Of a stretch of DNA of 64,000 nt, positions 50,873 through 61,246 are shown piece after piece. Position numbers and translations under genes: made by a program. The number at the start of each line of letters is the position of its first letter. The stretch's first letter is position 1. The stretch spans positions 35,510 through 99,509 of the forward strand of contig CAZOZO010000006.1 in NCBI GenBank assembly GCA_964584315.1. Reading direction: 5' to 3'. The notes beneath the pieces were generated by a model. It saw only the letters and a list, made by a program, of their open reading frames with translations. It was not told the DNA's origin and searched no databases. This DNA comes from CAXXOK01 sp964584315 (GTDB taxonomy: Bacteria; Bacillota; Clostridia; Christensenellales; Aristaeellaceae).

Positions 50873-51696
50873 GGCTTTTGCGCCTCCAGTTCTTTCAGGG
50901 CCGCGTCATACTCCTCGCCGCGCGCGGTGCGGTAGTGCCAGAGCACGTCGTTTTCCATAAAGCTGACGCCCTTGCCCTTGACCGTATCGGCCACGATGGC
51001 GATAGGCTTGCCGCCGCCGCGAGCGGCCAGCGCCTCCTCATAGGCGCGGTGCAGTGCCGCGTGGTCGTGCCCGTCCACGCGGATCACATGCCAGCCGAAG
51101 GTCGCCCACTTCTGGTCGAGGGGTTCCAGCTTGAGCGTATCCTCCACGCAGGTGATGGACTGTATCTTGTTAAAATCGATAGTCACGATAAAGTTGTCCA
51201 GCTTATACTGGGCCGCGATCAGCGCGCTCTCCCAGATGGCGCCTTCGTCGCACTCCCCGTCGCCGATGATGGCGAACACGCGGTGGTTCTCATGGCTCAG
51301 CTTGGCAGCCATCGCCATGCCCATGGCCATGGGCATCCCCTGCCCCAGCGAGCCGGTGCTCACCTCTACGCCCGGCACGCCCTTGTGGCTCACATGCCCG
51401 CTCAGGCGGCTGCCGTTCTGGCAGTGGGTCAGCAGTTCTTCCACGGGGAAGAAGCCGCTCTCCGCCAGCACGGCGTAGATGCCTGCGCCCGCGTGCCCTT
51501 TGCTGAGCACCACGCGGTCGCGATCCTTCATCTTGGGGTTGGTCGGGTCGTAGCGCAGCACATCGGCATAGAGCACGGCGATGATATCCGCCATCGAAAA
51601 AATGCTCCCGATATGCGAGGTGCCGCCGCGGCTGGTCATGTCCAGCGCATGGCGGCGTACCCGATAGGCCAGATTCCTGCTTTTTTCGTAGCTCAC
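50869..51696 (-). CDS. transketolase N-terminal subunit
   Basis: 275 residues, the TPP-pyrophosphate-binding half of a split transketolase. SRGGTSHIGSIFSMADIIAVLY near residue 23, LSKGHAGAGIYA near 66, TGSLGQGMPMAMGMA near 112, and the metal motif GDGECDEGAIWE near 147 followed by DFNKIQ. The GTG at 51696 is chosen because AGAGGAG lies about eight bases before it; the frame extends three codons further. Coupled to the C-terminal subunit. TPP is required, and a thiamine transporter gene sits at the end of this operon, which may be chance. Confidence 0.92.
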   Translation of the reverse strand: MSYEKSRNLAYRVRRHALDMTSRGGTSHIGSIFSMADIIAVLYADVLRYDPTNPKMKDRDRVVLSKGHAGAGIYAVLAESGFFPVEELLTHCQNGSRLSGHVSHKGVPGVEVSTGSLGQGMPMAMGMAMAAKLSHENHRVFAIIGDGECDEGAIWESALIAAQYKLDNFIVTIDFNKIQSITCVEDTLKLEPLDQKWATFGWHVIRVDGHDHAALHRAYEEALAARGGGKPIAIVADTVKGKGVSFMENDVLWHYRTARGEEYDAALKELEAQKP

Positions 51697-51728
51697 GATG
51701 TACACTCCTCTTTGACCGAAGTGCGCCC

Positions 51729-52445
51729 CTAACGCGTGCGCGGGCGGATGCCCAGCATCTTCTGCGCCACGCAGGCGACCGTGCGCACGAGCAGCGCCGC
51801 GTCCGTCAGGAACGACTGGCTCTGTGCGTAGGCCACGCGCATCCGGTTCTTTTCGCCAAGGATGTTGCGCTCATACGCGCCCTCGGGGTCGTCATGTCCG
51901 ACGGCCTCGTCCAGGCTGATGAGCTTGATGGAACTCTCGTCGCTGATGCCCGGGCGCACCCACAGGATGCACTCCTCCGCGGGCGCATAGCGCATGGTAT
52001 ACTTGAGCAGCTCCGGCCTGGGGCCGATAAAGCTCATGTCTCCCCGCAGGATGTTAAAAAGCTGGGGCACCTCGTCCAGCTTGGTGCGGCGCAGCATACG
52101 GCCAACGCGGGTCACCCGCGGGTCGTTGAGCGCCGTGGTGCCGCTGTACTGATCCGCCCCCACTACCATGGTGCGGAATTTTAGGATGTTGAAGGGTCTG
52201 TTATGGTAGCCGCCGCGCAGCGCGCGGTAGAATACCGGCCCTTCGGACGTGAGCTTGACCGCCAGCGCAATGGGTGCCATGAGGGCCGCGCCCGGCAACA
52301 GCAAAACCAGCGCGAACAACAAATCCAGCCCGCGCTTGACGACCCTGCTGTAAAACGGGTGGCTGAGCGGCCCGTCCCACAGGGGAAGCCCTTCGGGCGG
52401 CAAAACCGGCTGCGGGGTATGCCCGTCCTGTCCCTGCGCGTGCAT
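51729..52445 (-). CDS. undecaprenyl-phosphate sugar-phosphate transferase
   Basis: 238-residue polyprenyl-phosphate hexose-1-phosphate transferase (WbaP/WcaJ C-terminal type), the enzyme that starts glycan assembly on the lipid carrier. One membrane segment (LLFALVLLLPGAALMAPIALAV, near residues 42-63), then KFRTMVVGAD near 90, RRTKLDEVPQLFNILRGDMSFIGPRPE near 118-144 and VRPGISDESSIK near 163. ATG at 52445 with GGGAGGG upstream. First gene of the operon; with the flippase it gives a minimal start-and-export pair for a surface polymer. Confidence 0.93.
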   Translation of the reverse strand: MHAQGQDGHTPQPVLPPEGLPLWDGPLSHPFYSRVVKRGLDLLFALVLLLPGAALMAPIALAVKLTSEGPVFYRALRGGYHNRPFNILKFRTMVVGADQYSGTTALNDPRVTRVGRMLRRTKLDEVPQLFNILRGDMSFIGPRPELLKYTMRYAPAEECILWVRPGISDESSIKLISLDEAVGHDDPEGAYERNILGEKNRMRVAYAQSQSFLTDAALLVRTVACVAQKMLGIRPRTR

Positions 52446-52491
52446 CCAAGGCGTCCCTCCCGTGCGTGCGAGCTTGTGTCCGCTATCTTTT

Positions 52492-52520
52492 AGGATATCA
52501 CAGGGGGTATGGAAAGTCAA
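52492..52520 (-). promoter_or_regulatory. sigma-A promoter of the polysaccharide operon
   Basis: Minus strand: TTGACT (52515-52520), 17 bp, TATCCT (52492-52497). Confidence 0.62.
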
Positions 52521-52679
52521 ACGGTTTGCCTAAGAAAGTGAGCGATGCAAAGGGGTCGGGCGTGTGGCGCAACGCCTTGTATCGCAAGGGTTCCGCCGCC
52601 GTGCCCGGGCACGCGCGAAGGCCCTTCCGGCGTGGGGGAGTCCGCTCCCATGCGTACAAGTGCGTCCGACCTCCCGCGC

Positions 52680-52708
52680 TTGACAGGCATTGGGCACGCC
52701 GCTATACT
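52680..52708 (+). promoter_or_regulatory. sigma-A promoter of the citrate synthase gene
   Basis: TTGACA (52680-52685), 17 bp, TATACT (52703-52708), with a leader of about 100 bases. Confidence 0.8.
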
Positions 52709-52811
52709 ACGTTCATACCATTTTAGAACCATACGGCGCTCCCCTGCGCCGCTTGGGCAGAAAGCAGAGATGAGCCGTCGAGCACAGGGAGACAGAAGGA
52801 GGCGTGAGCAC

Positions 52812-54191
52812 ATGACAAACGTGAACACATCGCCGCTTGCAAGGCTGGCGGATTACGCCAGCGAGCGTGAGGAAACGGTGCAGCGCAACGCGCGGATCGA
52901 CCAGACGCTGTACCAGACCTACGGGGTCAAGCGCGGTTTGCGCGACCAGAGTGGCAAGGGCGTGCTGGCGGGGCTGACGAACATATCCGAGATACAGTCC
53001 TACCGCGAGGAAAACGGCCAGAGCGTGCCCTGCGACGGACGGCTGTGGTACCGGGGCTACAACATCGAAGACCTGGTGGGCGGCGCGCTGCGCGACAGCC
53101 GCTTCGGTTTTGAGGAAGCGGCCTACCTGCTGCTGTTCGGCGACCTGCCGGACGGGCCGCAGCTTGCGGAGTTCCACCGCGTGCTGGCCATGAGCCGCAC
53201 GTTGCCCACCAACTTTGTGCGCGACGTGGTCATGAAAGCCCCCACCGCCGACATGATGAACACCCTGAGCCGAAGCGTGCTTACGCTGGCCAGCTATGAC
53301 CCCAACGCCTCCGACCTGTCGGTGGCAAACGTGCTGCGCCAGTGCCTGATGCTGATCGCCGTGTTCCCACTGCTGGCGGTGTACGGCTACCACAGCTACA
53401 ACCATTACGAGCGGGACGGGAGCCTGTATATCCACCGGCCGGACGAGAGCCTCTCCGCCGCGGAGAACCTGCTGCGGATGCTGCGGCCGGACATGCGCTA
53501 CACCGCGCTGGAGGCCCGCGTGCTCGACCTTGCGCTGGTGCTGCACATGGAACACGGCGGCGGCAACAACTCCTCGTTCACCACGCACGTGGTCACCTCC
53601 TCCGGCACGGACACGTACAGCGCCGTGGCGGCAGCCCTCGCCAGCCTGAAAGGCCCCAAGCACGGCGGCGCGAACATCAAGGTCGTGCAGATGATGGCGG
53701 ATCTCAAGCAGAACGTGGCCGATGTGACCGACGAGGAAGCCGTGGCTGATTACCTGAAAAAGCTGCTGGATCGGGAGGCGTTCGACAGGAAGGGCCTCAT
53801 CTACGGCATGGGGCATGCCGTGTACTCGCTGAGCGACCCGCGCGCCAACATCTTTCGCTCGTTTGTGGAGCAGCTGGCGGACGAGAAGCACAAGAAGCTC
53901 GAATACTCCCTCTATGCCATGGTGGAGCGGCTCGCGCCGGAGATCATCGCCCGCGAGCGGCGCATCTACAAGGGCGTGAGCGCCAACGTGGATTTTTACA
54001 GCGGCCTCACCTATTCCATGCTGGGCATCCCGGAGGAGCTGTTTACCCCCATCTTCGCCATCGCGCGCATCGTGGGCTGGAGTGCCCACCGCATGGAGGA
54101 GCTCATCAACATGGACAAGATCATCCGCCCCGCGTACAAGGCGGTGCTGCCCAACCGGGACTATGTGCCCTTAAGCGGGCGCGAGGCGTAA
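52812..54191 (+). CDS. gltA: citrate synthase
   Basis: Condenses acetyl-CoA and oxaloacetate to citrate. 459 residues. LWYRGYNIEDLVGG near residue 78, catalytic His in LVLHMEHGGGNNSSFTTHVV near 250, SLKGPKHGGANIKVVQMM near 280 and GMGHAVYSLSDPRA near 335. The last Asp is expected in the SANVDFYSGLTYSMLGIP block near 395. The extended N-terminus (residues 1-60) is common in clostridial forms. ATG at 52812 with GAAGGAGG. No aconitase or isocitrate dehydrogenase is adjacent; in anaerobes it supports glutamate synthesis. Confidence 0.95.
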   Translation: MTNVNTSPLARLADYASEREETVQRNARIDQTLYQTYGVKRGLRDQSGKGVLAGLTNISEIQSYREENGQSVPCDGRLWYRGYNIEDLVGGALRDSRFGFEEAAYLLLFGDLPDGPQLAEFHRVLAMSRTLPTNFVRDVVMKAPTADMMNTLSRSVLTLASYDPNASDLSVANVLRQCLMLIAVFPLLAVYGYHSYNHYERDGSLYIHRPDESLSAAENLLRMLRPDMRYTALEARVLDLALVLHMEHGGGNNSSFTTHVVTSSGTDTYSAVAAALASLKGPKHGGANIKVVQMMADLKQNVADVTDEEAVADYLKKLLDREAFDRKGLIYGMGHAVYSLSDPRANIFRSFVEQLADEKHKKLEYSLYAMVERLAPEIIARERRIYKGVSANVDFYSGLTYSMLGIPEELFTPIFAIARIVGWSAHRMEELINMDKIIRPAYKAVLPNRDYVPLSGREA

Positions 54192-54201
54192 AACAGGCAA
54201 C

Positions 54202-54249
54202 ACAAAGCGGCTGCACGGCGAGGAAACCCTCGCCGTGCAGCCGCTTTGT
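54202..54249. terminator. bidirectional terminator
   Basis: Long stem of about 20 bp, ACAAAGCGGCTGCACGGCGA with its complement, between convergent gltA and uvrB. Confidence 0.92.
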
Positions 54250-54255
54250 CGCATT

Positions 54256-56265
<2,010 letters not shown>

Positions 56266-56294
56266 GGTGTTCCCTCCGTGCGTACTTCGGAGAT

Positions 56295-56323
56295 ATTGTA
56301 CCATGAAGCGCCGCAAATGGAAA
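56295..56323 (-). promoter_or_regulatory. sigma-A promoter of uvrB
   Basis: Minus strand: TTTCCA (56318-56323), 17 bp, TACAAT (56295-56300). Confidence 0.6.
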
Positions 56324-56384
56324 CACCTGTTTGTGTTATGGCAAAAAAAGTCGGACACGGCTGCCATGGCGAGTCGTGCCACGC

Positions 56385-56423
56385 CAGCGAAAAAGGCACC
56401 CCCAAGGGATGCCTTTTTCGCTG
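56385..56423. terminator. terminator of the Hsp70 operon
   Basis: 14-bp stem CAGCGAAAAAGGCA / TGCCTTTTTCGCTG, giving a T run in either direction. Confidence 0.9.
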
Positions 56424-56440
56424 TATCGATGGCGCCGGGC

Positions 56441-56854
56441 TTACGCCTTCTGCGTAAAGCTGTTGTGGCAGCGCCCGCAGGTCACGGTCACCACGCCCGC
56501 GCCGCGCGGGAGGCGAAGCCATGCCTTGCAGTTGGGGCAACGGAAGTATTTGTACTGCTTGCGGTTTTTGAACCGCGTGCGCGCCTGCTTGCCGCTGGTA
56601 AACAACTTATTTTTGAGCGTCAGGTAGCGGCGGTTCTCGGCGGCGCGCTTCTCCTCATTGCGCGAGAACATGCGAAACACCGTGTAGCCGTACAACACCA
56701 TCGACAGCAGGCTCAGCACCCCGATGTTCAGCACCGCCGCGATGATATACAGCCCAAGGCCCACCCACACCAGCGCGACAGACAGCTGATCCACGCCGTG
56801 CCGCCCCACCATCAGGTTGCGCAGCGCCTGCTTGATCCGGTTCCAAAAGGTCAT
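56441..56854 (-). CDS. small membrane protein with C-terminal zinc ribbon
   Basis: 137 residues. Two hydrophobic segments near residues 25-60 (LSVALVWVGLGLYIIAAVL and LSLLSMVLYGYTVF), a basic linker, and a CPNCKAWLRLPRGAGVVTVTC-type ribbon (CPNC near residue 106, CGRC near 126). Similar small proteins occur at the end of DnaK-DUF5685-DnaJ clusters in Clostridia. Function unknown; it may tether the chaperone set to the membrane, which is inference. The ATG at 56854 is chosen over one six bases earlier because GGAGG is then eight bases away. Confidence 0.75.
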   Translation of the reverse strand: MTFWNRIKQALRNLMVGRHGVDQLSVALVWVGLGLYIIAAVLNIGVLSLLSMVLYGYTVFRMFSRNEEKRAAENRRYLTLKNKLFTSGKQARTRFKNRKQYKYFRCPNCKAWLRLPRGAGVVTVTCGRCHNSFTQKA

Positions 56855-56957
56855 GCTCATTTCCTCCCAAACACTTGCACATCGTGGCGGCCATCCATCG
56901 CCGCCCCATCTCTATCCACCGGCAGCGCCGCACCACGGGCGCGGCCCGCCATATAAA

Positions 56958-57737
56958 CTAACAGTAGCACATATTGCAGCGCCCGCCCAGGCAGCAGTTG
57001 CACAGCACGTTCAGCGCCATCAGCGATACGCAGGGGTTGGCGCACATCGAGCCCAGAAACCCGCGCTGCGAGCCGTACTGCTGGTACGTCTGCCCGCTGT
57101 TTTGCAGCGCGGCCAGCAGCTCGCGATAAGCGGGCTCGTCCGGCGCCATCTGCACCGCGATGCGCGCGTCATTCAGCGCCTCCATGCGGTTGCCAAGGCC
57201 TATGTTGGCCCGGGCGCTCCAATAATACCATGCGGCGCGCCGGTCGCGGATCGTCTGCAAAAGCTGTGCCGCGCGGGCAAAATCCGCGTCCAGCACGGAA
57301 TCCTCCACAGGCTTGAGCAACGGGTCATACTCGGCGTAGGTGGTCTGCCCACCGCCGCGCGCCTGTTGCTGTTGCGCGCGCCGGAAAAACTCGCCGAACC
57401 CGAAGGGGTCGAAATCCCCAAACCCGCCGCCGTTTTGGCCGCTGCCCTGGCCGTAGCCGCCCTGTGACGAGCCGCCCGCGCCATAACCGCGGTAACCGCC
57501 GTAACCCGAGCCCTGCCCGTAGCCGCCGTAGCCGTTGGGTTGGCCGCCGCCCTGCCCCTTGTTTTTGATCAGCAGCGTGTAGGCCTCATTTACTTCCTTC
57601 ATCTTGGCCTCGGCGGCGGCGCTGCCGCCGTTCAGGTCAGGGTGGTATTTCTTGGCCAGCGTGCGGTAGGCGGCCTTGATCTCGTCGTCGGTCGCGGTCT
57701 GGGGCACTCCCAGCACCTCATAGGGATCCCTGTTCAT
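56958..57737 (-). CDS. J-domain protein (DnaJ-like co-chaperone)
   Basis: 259 residues. N-terminal J domain: DPYEVLGVPQTATDDEIKAAYR, HPD in KKYHPDLNGG near residue 34, and NEAYTLL. It is followed by a Gly/Tyr/Gln-rich linker (residues 62-105, GYGGYGQGSGYGGY repeats) and a tetratricopeptide-like helical part. The C-terminus is Cys-rich (NCCLGGRCNMCYC) rather than the canonical zinc and client domains, so it is a specialised J protein. Its start overlaps the DUF5685 gene by 20 bases; GAAGGAG upstream of 57737. Stimulates the DnaK of the same operon by family knowledge. Confidence 0.87.
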   Translation of the reverse strand: MNRDPYEVLGVPQTATDDEIKAAYRTLAKKYHPDLNGGSAAAEAKMKEVNEAYTLLIKNKGQGGGQPNGYGGYGQGSGYGGYRGYGAGGSSQGGYGQGSGQNGGGFGDFDPFGFGEFFRRAQQQQARGGGQTTYAEYDPLLKPVEDSVLDADFARAAQLLQTIRDRRAAWYYWSARANIGLGNRMEALNDARIAVQMAPDEPAYRELLAALQNSGQTYQQYGSQRGFLGSMCANPCVSLMALNVLCNCCLGGRCNMCYC

Positions 57738-58587
57738 GGTCACTCTCCTTCAGCTTGCCCGCCTTGCGATCCGGCCTTATCTGTTTTTGCCGGTACCGCA
57801 TCCATACCCCCGCGTAGAGGATGTTGCGCATGATATCCACATCCCGGATCAGCGGCAGCACCTCGAACGCCTGCGTCGCCTCGGCGATCACATAGGTGAG
57901 CGCATCGCGGCAGAGGGTCTCGTACTCCGGCTGGCCGTGGAACCCCAGCAGCGGGTTGTACCGTCCGCGACGCTGATCCTTTTGCAGGTCGTCATACGCA
58001 TCCATCAGGTACACGAAACGCCCCAGCCCTTCGCCGATCGCCCGCATGGGCACGGCCCACATATCCGCCTTGCAGACGAACACCTCGCCCAGCATCCGCG
58101 CGGTCAGGTTGGCGGGCGCATCCGGAGAGGGGCTGCCCGCCTTCTCCAGCGCACCGATATCATCCAGGCAGCGCTCGATGGCGGCGCACTTCTCGGGGTG
58201 GCGGGCTTTTACCTGCGCATAGGCCTTAGCGAGCATCGCCGCCTCCGCGCGGCCCGCGAGGCTGCGGTCGTCCGCCCAGTCGTCACGGCACTTGTGGTAG
58301 GCCAGCGCGATGTTCATATCCGCGCAATAGTCCGCATACTCGTTGTGCAGCCAAGGGCGGGGCTTAATGGGGTGCGGCAGGCAACGCGCCGCGCCCTGCG
58401 CCTCCTCCGGCTCATACAGCGAGCTGAGCAGCATGAAAAGAAATGTCATATCGTTGCTCAGCGTCACGCGGCCCACGTTGCCAAAGCGGCGCTTCAGCGT
58501 GCGGCATAGGCCGCAGTAATAGGCCTGATAGCGCCCCCGCGCTTCCTCGCTCATGGCCGTGGGGTCGATGGTCACATACCCGAACAT
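57718..58587 (-). CDS. DUF5685 family protein
   Basis: 289 residues, no signal peptide or membrane helix. Begins MFGYVTID and has a YYCGLCRTLKRRFG motif near residue 24 and a CRDDWADDRSL segment near 100, as in the DUF5685 family. The largely helical middle with YLMDAYDDLQKDQ near 193 recalls the Asp-rich helices of prenyl-synthase-like folds; no catalytic claim is made. It sits between dnaK and the J-protein gene, overlapping the latter, so it probably helps the same chaperone system. ATG at 58587 with AAAGGGAAGG upstream. Confidence 0.85.
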   Translation of the reverse strand: MFGYVTIDPTAMSEEARGRYQAYYCGLCRTLKRRFGNVGRVTLSNDMTFLFMLLSSLYEPEEAQGAARCLPHPIKPRPWLHNEYADYCADMNIALAYHKCRDDWADDRSLAGRAEAAMLAKAYAQVKARHPEKCAAIERCLDDIGALEKAGSPSPDAPANLTARMLGEVFVCKADMWAVPMRAIGEGLGRFVYLMDAYDDLQKDQRRGRYNPLLGFHGQPEYETLCRDALTYVIAEATQAFEVLPLIRDVDIMRNILYAGVWMRYRQKQIRPDRKAGKLKESDHEQGSL

Positions 58588-58606
58588 GGCCTTCCCTTTC
58601 TGTGGC

Positions 58607-60400
58607 TCACGCGCCGTGTCCGTCGCCCTTGGTCTCGACGGATTTGTAATCCGCGTCCATCGCGCCGTCCTCGGTATCGGCGTTCTGGGCGCTGGTGTAG
58701 CGCCCCAGCGCGGCCAGCGCTTGGGCGAGCGCCTCGCTGGCGTCGCGCAGGGCTGCGTCGTCCTTGTCGTCCAGCGCCTTCTGGGTGCGCTTGCGCAGCG
58801 CCTCCACCCGGTCGCGATCCTCCGGCTTCAGGCCGCGCATCGCGGCCTTGGCCTCGTAGCACAGCTGCTCACCGCGGTTGCGAAGCTCCGCGCTGTCCTT
58901 GCGCAGGCGGTCGTCCGCAGCGTAGCGCTCCGCATCGCGGATGGCCTGATCGATCTCCGCAGAGCTCATGTTGCTGCTCTGGGTCAGGGTGATGTCCTGC
59001 CGCTTGCCGGTGCCAAGGTCTTTCGCGGACACGTTCACGATGCCGTTGGCATCGATGGCAAAGGTCACCTCGATCTGCGGCACGCCGCGCAGCGCGCGCC
59101 GTATGCCCGTGAGCTTGAACTTGCCAAGGGTTTTATTGTAGCTGGCGATCTCGCGCTCGCCCTGCAAAACGTGGATCTCCACCTGCGTCTGAAAGTTGGC
59201 CGCAGTGGTGAACACTTGGCTGCGCGTGACGGGGATGGACGTGTTGCGGTCGATCAGGCGGCTGTACACATCCCCCACCGTCTCGATGCCCAGCGAAAGC
59301 GGCGTTACGTCCAAAAGCAGCAGGCCCGTTACCTGCCCCTTCAAAACGCCGCCCTGCAGAGCGGCGCCCAGCGCCACGCACTCGTCCGGGTTCACGCCCT
59401 TGCTGGGCTCCTGCCCCGTCAGGCGGCGCACGGCCTCCTGCACGGCAGGGATGCGGGTGCTGCCGCCCACCAGCAGCACGCGGCCCAGCTCCGCGGGTTT
59501 GAGCCCCGCGTCCGCCAGCGCTTGCTTGACCGGCCCCTCGGTCGCCTGCACAAGGCTGCGGGTCAGCTCGTCAAACTTGGCGCGTGTCAGGGTCGTCTCC
59601 AAATGCTTGGGGCCGTCCTTGCCGTTGGCGATGAAGGGCAGGCTCACCGTGGTGCTGGCGGCGGCGCTCAACTCGATCTTGGCCTTTTCGGCGGCCTCGC
59701 GCACGCGCTGCATGGCGGTGGGGTCGCGCGTCAGGTCAATCTTTTCGGTTTTTTTGAACTCCTCCAGCAGCCAGTTGGTCAGCAGGCGATCAAAATCGTC
59801 GCCGCCCAGGCGGTTGTTGCCCGCCGTGGCCAGCACCTCGATCACCCCGCGGTTGATGTCCAAAATGCTCACGTCAAACGTGCCGCCGCCCAGGTCGTAC
59901 ACCATGATCTTCATGCTCTCGCCCTTGTCCGCGCCGTAGGCCAGCGCGGCGGCGGTGGGCTCGTTGACGATGCGCAGCACATTAAGCCCCGCGATACGCC
60001 CCGCGTCCTTGGTGGCCTGCCGCTGCCCGTCGCTGAAATACGCGGGCACGGTGATCACCGCGTCGGTCACCGTTTCGCCAAGGTAGCCTTCCGCGTCCGC
60101 TTTCAGCTTTTGCAGGATCATCGCGCTGATCTCCTGCGGCGTATAGGCCTTGCCGTCGATCTTCACGCGGTTGTCGGTGCCCATTTCGCGCTTGATGCTC
60201 ATGATGGTGCGCTCGCTGTTGGTAACGGCCTGCCGCTTGGCGGCGCTGCCTACAATGCGCTCGCCGCTCTTTGAAAATGCGACAACCGACGGGGTTGTGC
60301 GCCCGCCTTCCGCGTTGGGGATCACGACGGGTTCGCCGTTTTCCAAAAACGCAACGCAGGAGTTGGTCGTCCCCAAATCGATCCCGATGGTCTTGCCCAT
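58607..60400 (-). CDS. dnaK: Hsp70 chaperone DnaK
   Basis: 597 residues. ATPase domain: GIDLGTTNSCVAFLENG at residue 5, VPAYFSDGQRQATKDAG near 119, VYDLGGGTFDVSIL near 172, GGSTRIPAVQ near 315. Substrate domain: VLQGEREIASYNKTLGKF near 410 and FDIDANGIV-like FAIDANGIVNVSAKD near 445. The 20-odd-residue insert of Gram-negative DnaK is absent, fitting Firmicutes. The C-terminal lid is short and the last residues (ETKGDGHGA) lack EEVD. No grpE or hrcA is next to it and no CIRCE element at the promoter, so it is likely an additional, specialised DnaK rather than the main heat-shock copy. ATG at 60400. Confidence 0.93.
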   Translation of the reverse strand: MGKTIGIDLGTTNSCVAFLENGEPVVIPNAEGGRTTPSVVAFSKSGERIVGSAAKRQAVTNSERTIMSIKREMGTDNRVKIDGKAYTPQEISAMILQKLKADAEGYLGETVTDAVITVPAYFSDGQRQATKDAGRIAGLNVLRIVNEPTAAALAYGADKGESMKIMVYDLGGGTFDVSILDINRGVIEVLATAGNNRLGGDDFDRLLTNWLLEEFKKTEKIDLTRDPTAMQRVREAAEKAKIELSAAASTTVSLPFIANGKDGPKHLETTLTRAKFDELTRSLVQATEGPVKQALADAGLKPAELGRVLLVGGSTRIPAVQEAVRRLTGQEPSKGVNPDECVALGAALQGGVLKGQVTGLLLLDVTPLSLGIETVGDVYSRLIDRNTSIPVTRSQVFTTAANFQTQVEIHVLQGEREIASYNKTLGKFKLTGIRRALRGVPQIEVTFAIDANGIVNVSAKDLGTGKRQDITLTQSSNMSSAEIDQAIRDAERYAADDRLRKDSAELRNRGEQLCYEAKAAMRGLKPEDRDRVEALRKRTQKALDDKDDAALRDASEALAQALAALGRYTSAQNADTEDGAMDADYKSVETKGDGHGA

Positions 60401-60449
60401 GTATCCATGCCTCCTCGTGAGGGTCGCTGAAAAATATCCTCACTATGGT

Positions 60450-60477
60450 ATCATACACGCCAAAGGTGAGCAAGCAA
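60450..60477 (-). promoter_or_regulatory. sigma-A promoter of the Hsp70 operon
   Basis: Minus strand: TTGCTT (60472-60477), 16 bp, TATGAT (60450-60455). No CIRCE-type inverted repeat seen. Confidence 0.55.
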
Positions 60478-60513
60478 TAGCCCAAATATGGCGAAACCAT
60501 GAACATTAAGGCC

Positions 60514-60542
60514 TTGCGTGCCTCGCGGGGATGCGCTATGCT
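60514..60542 (+). promoter_or_regulatory. sigma-A promoter of the DNA glycosylase gene
   Basis: TTGCGT (60514-60519), 17 bp, TATGCT (60537-60542). Confidence 0.6.
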
Positions 60543-60567
60543 ATGGCAAAGATCAGGAGGGATCAGC

Positions 60568-61086
60568 ATGGCGGAAACCTATCTCGGGGTCGCACACCCC
60601 TTTGCGCCCGTGTGGGACGGCGCGTGCCGTGCACTGGTGCTGGGCACCTTTCCCTCCGTCAAGTCACGCGAGAACCGCTTCTATTACGGTCACCCGCAAA
60701 ACCGCTTCTGGCGCGTGCTGGCGGCGCTGTTTGACGTGCCCGTGCCCGCCACGAACGAAGAAAAGCGCCTGCTGCTCCTTCAAAATCACGTTGCCTTGTG
60801 GGACGTGCTGGCCACCTGCGACATCACCGGCAGCGCGGACGGCTCCATCCGCAACCCAACGCCCAACGATATCGCCGCAATGCTGAAAGCAGCGCCCATC
60901 GCGCAGGTGTTCGCCAACGGGCAGACGGCCGCCGCGCTGTACCGGAAATGGGTCGAAAACAGCACGGGTACGCCCATTACGGCGCTCCCCTCCACCAGCC
61001 CCGCCAACGCGGCATGGTCCGTGGCGCGACTCACGCAAGGCTGGCAACCGTTGCGGGCCTGCGTGAGTCTCGCGGAAACCCTTTAG
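60568..61086 (+). CDS. DNA-deoxyinosine glycosylase (uracil-DNA-glycosylase fold)
   Basis: 172 residues. The start LVLGTFPSVKSRENRFYYGHPQNRFW (two blocks near residues 22-46) is the signature of the hypoxanthine-DNA glycosylase family, which removes deaminated adenine from DNA. ALWDVLATCDITGSADGSIRN-type segment near 76 and the second motif LPSTSPANA near 143 follow. Length is as expected. The ATG at 60568 has AGGAGG upstream. It has its own promoter and faces away from dnaK. Related Mug/TDG enzymes act on uracil mismatches, a less likely alternative. Confidence 0.88.
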   Translation: MAETYLGVAHPFAPVWDGACRALVLGTFPSVKSRENRFYYGHPQNRFWRVLAALFDVPVPATNEEKRLLLLQNHVALWDVLATCDITGSADGSIRNPTPNDIAAMLKAAPIAQVFANGQTAAALYRKWVENSTGTPITALPSTSPANAAWSVARLTQGWQPLRACVSLAETL

Positions 61087-61217
61087 CATAAGGAAGCGCT
61101 CGCGGATATCTCCCCCGGTTTCATTTGGCCTCCATTGCGGCTTGATTTGCGGGAAAGCCCTATCACATCAACGTTTATTTCACCTTTCCTACTTTGTTAT
61201 TTTTCCTATAATCCATC

Positions 61218-61246
61218 TTGACAGGTTCAATCATATGCAGTATTAT
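61218..61246 (+). promoter_or_regulatory. metal-operon promoter with three TCATATG operator boxes
   Basis: TTGACA (61218-61223), 17 bp, TATTAT (61241-61246). TCATATG occurs at 61231-61237 (in the spacer), 61247-61253 (within the palindrome TTCATATGAA, just after the -10) and 61263-61269 (within the early transcript), at exact 16-bp steps. This fits binding of an ArsR/SmtB/CadC repressor. Confidence 0.82.

Noticed and set aside
58553..60274. Long plus-strand open frame opposite dnaK
   Set aside because: Antisense shadow; no motif, and codon positions follow dnaK.
60401..60567. Search for a CIRCE element in front of dnaK
   Set aside because: No TTAGCACTC/GAGTGCTAA pair seen, so HrcA control is not claimed.
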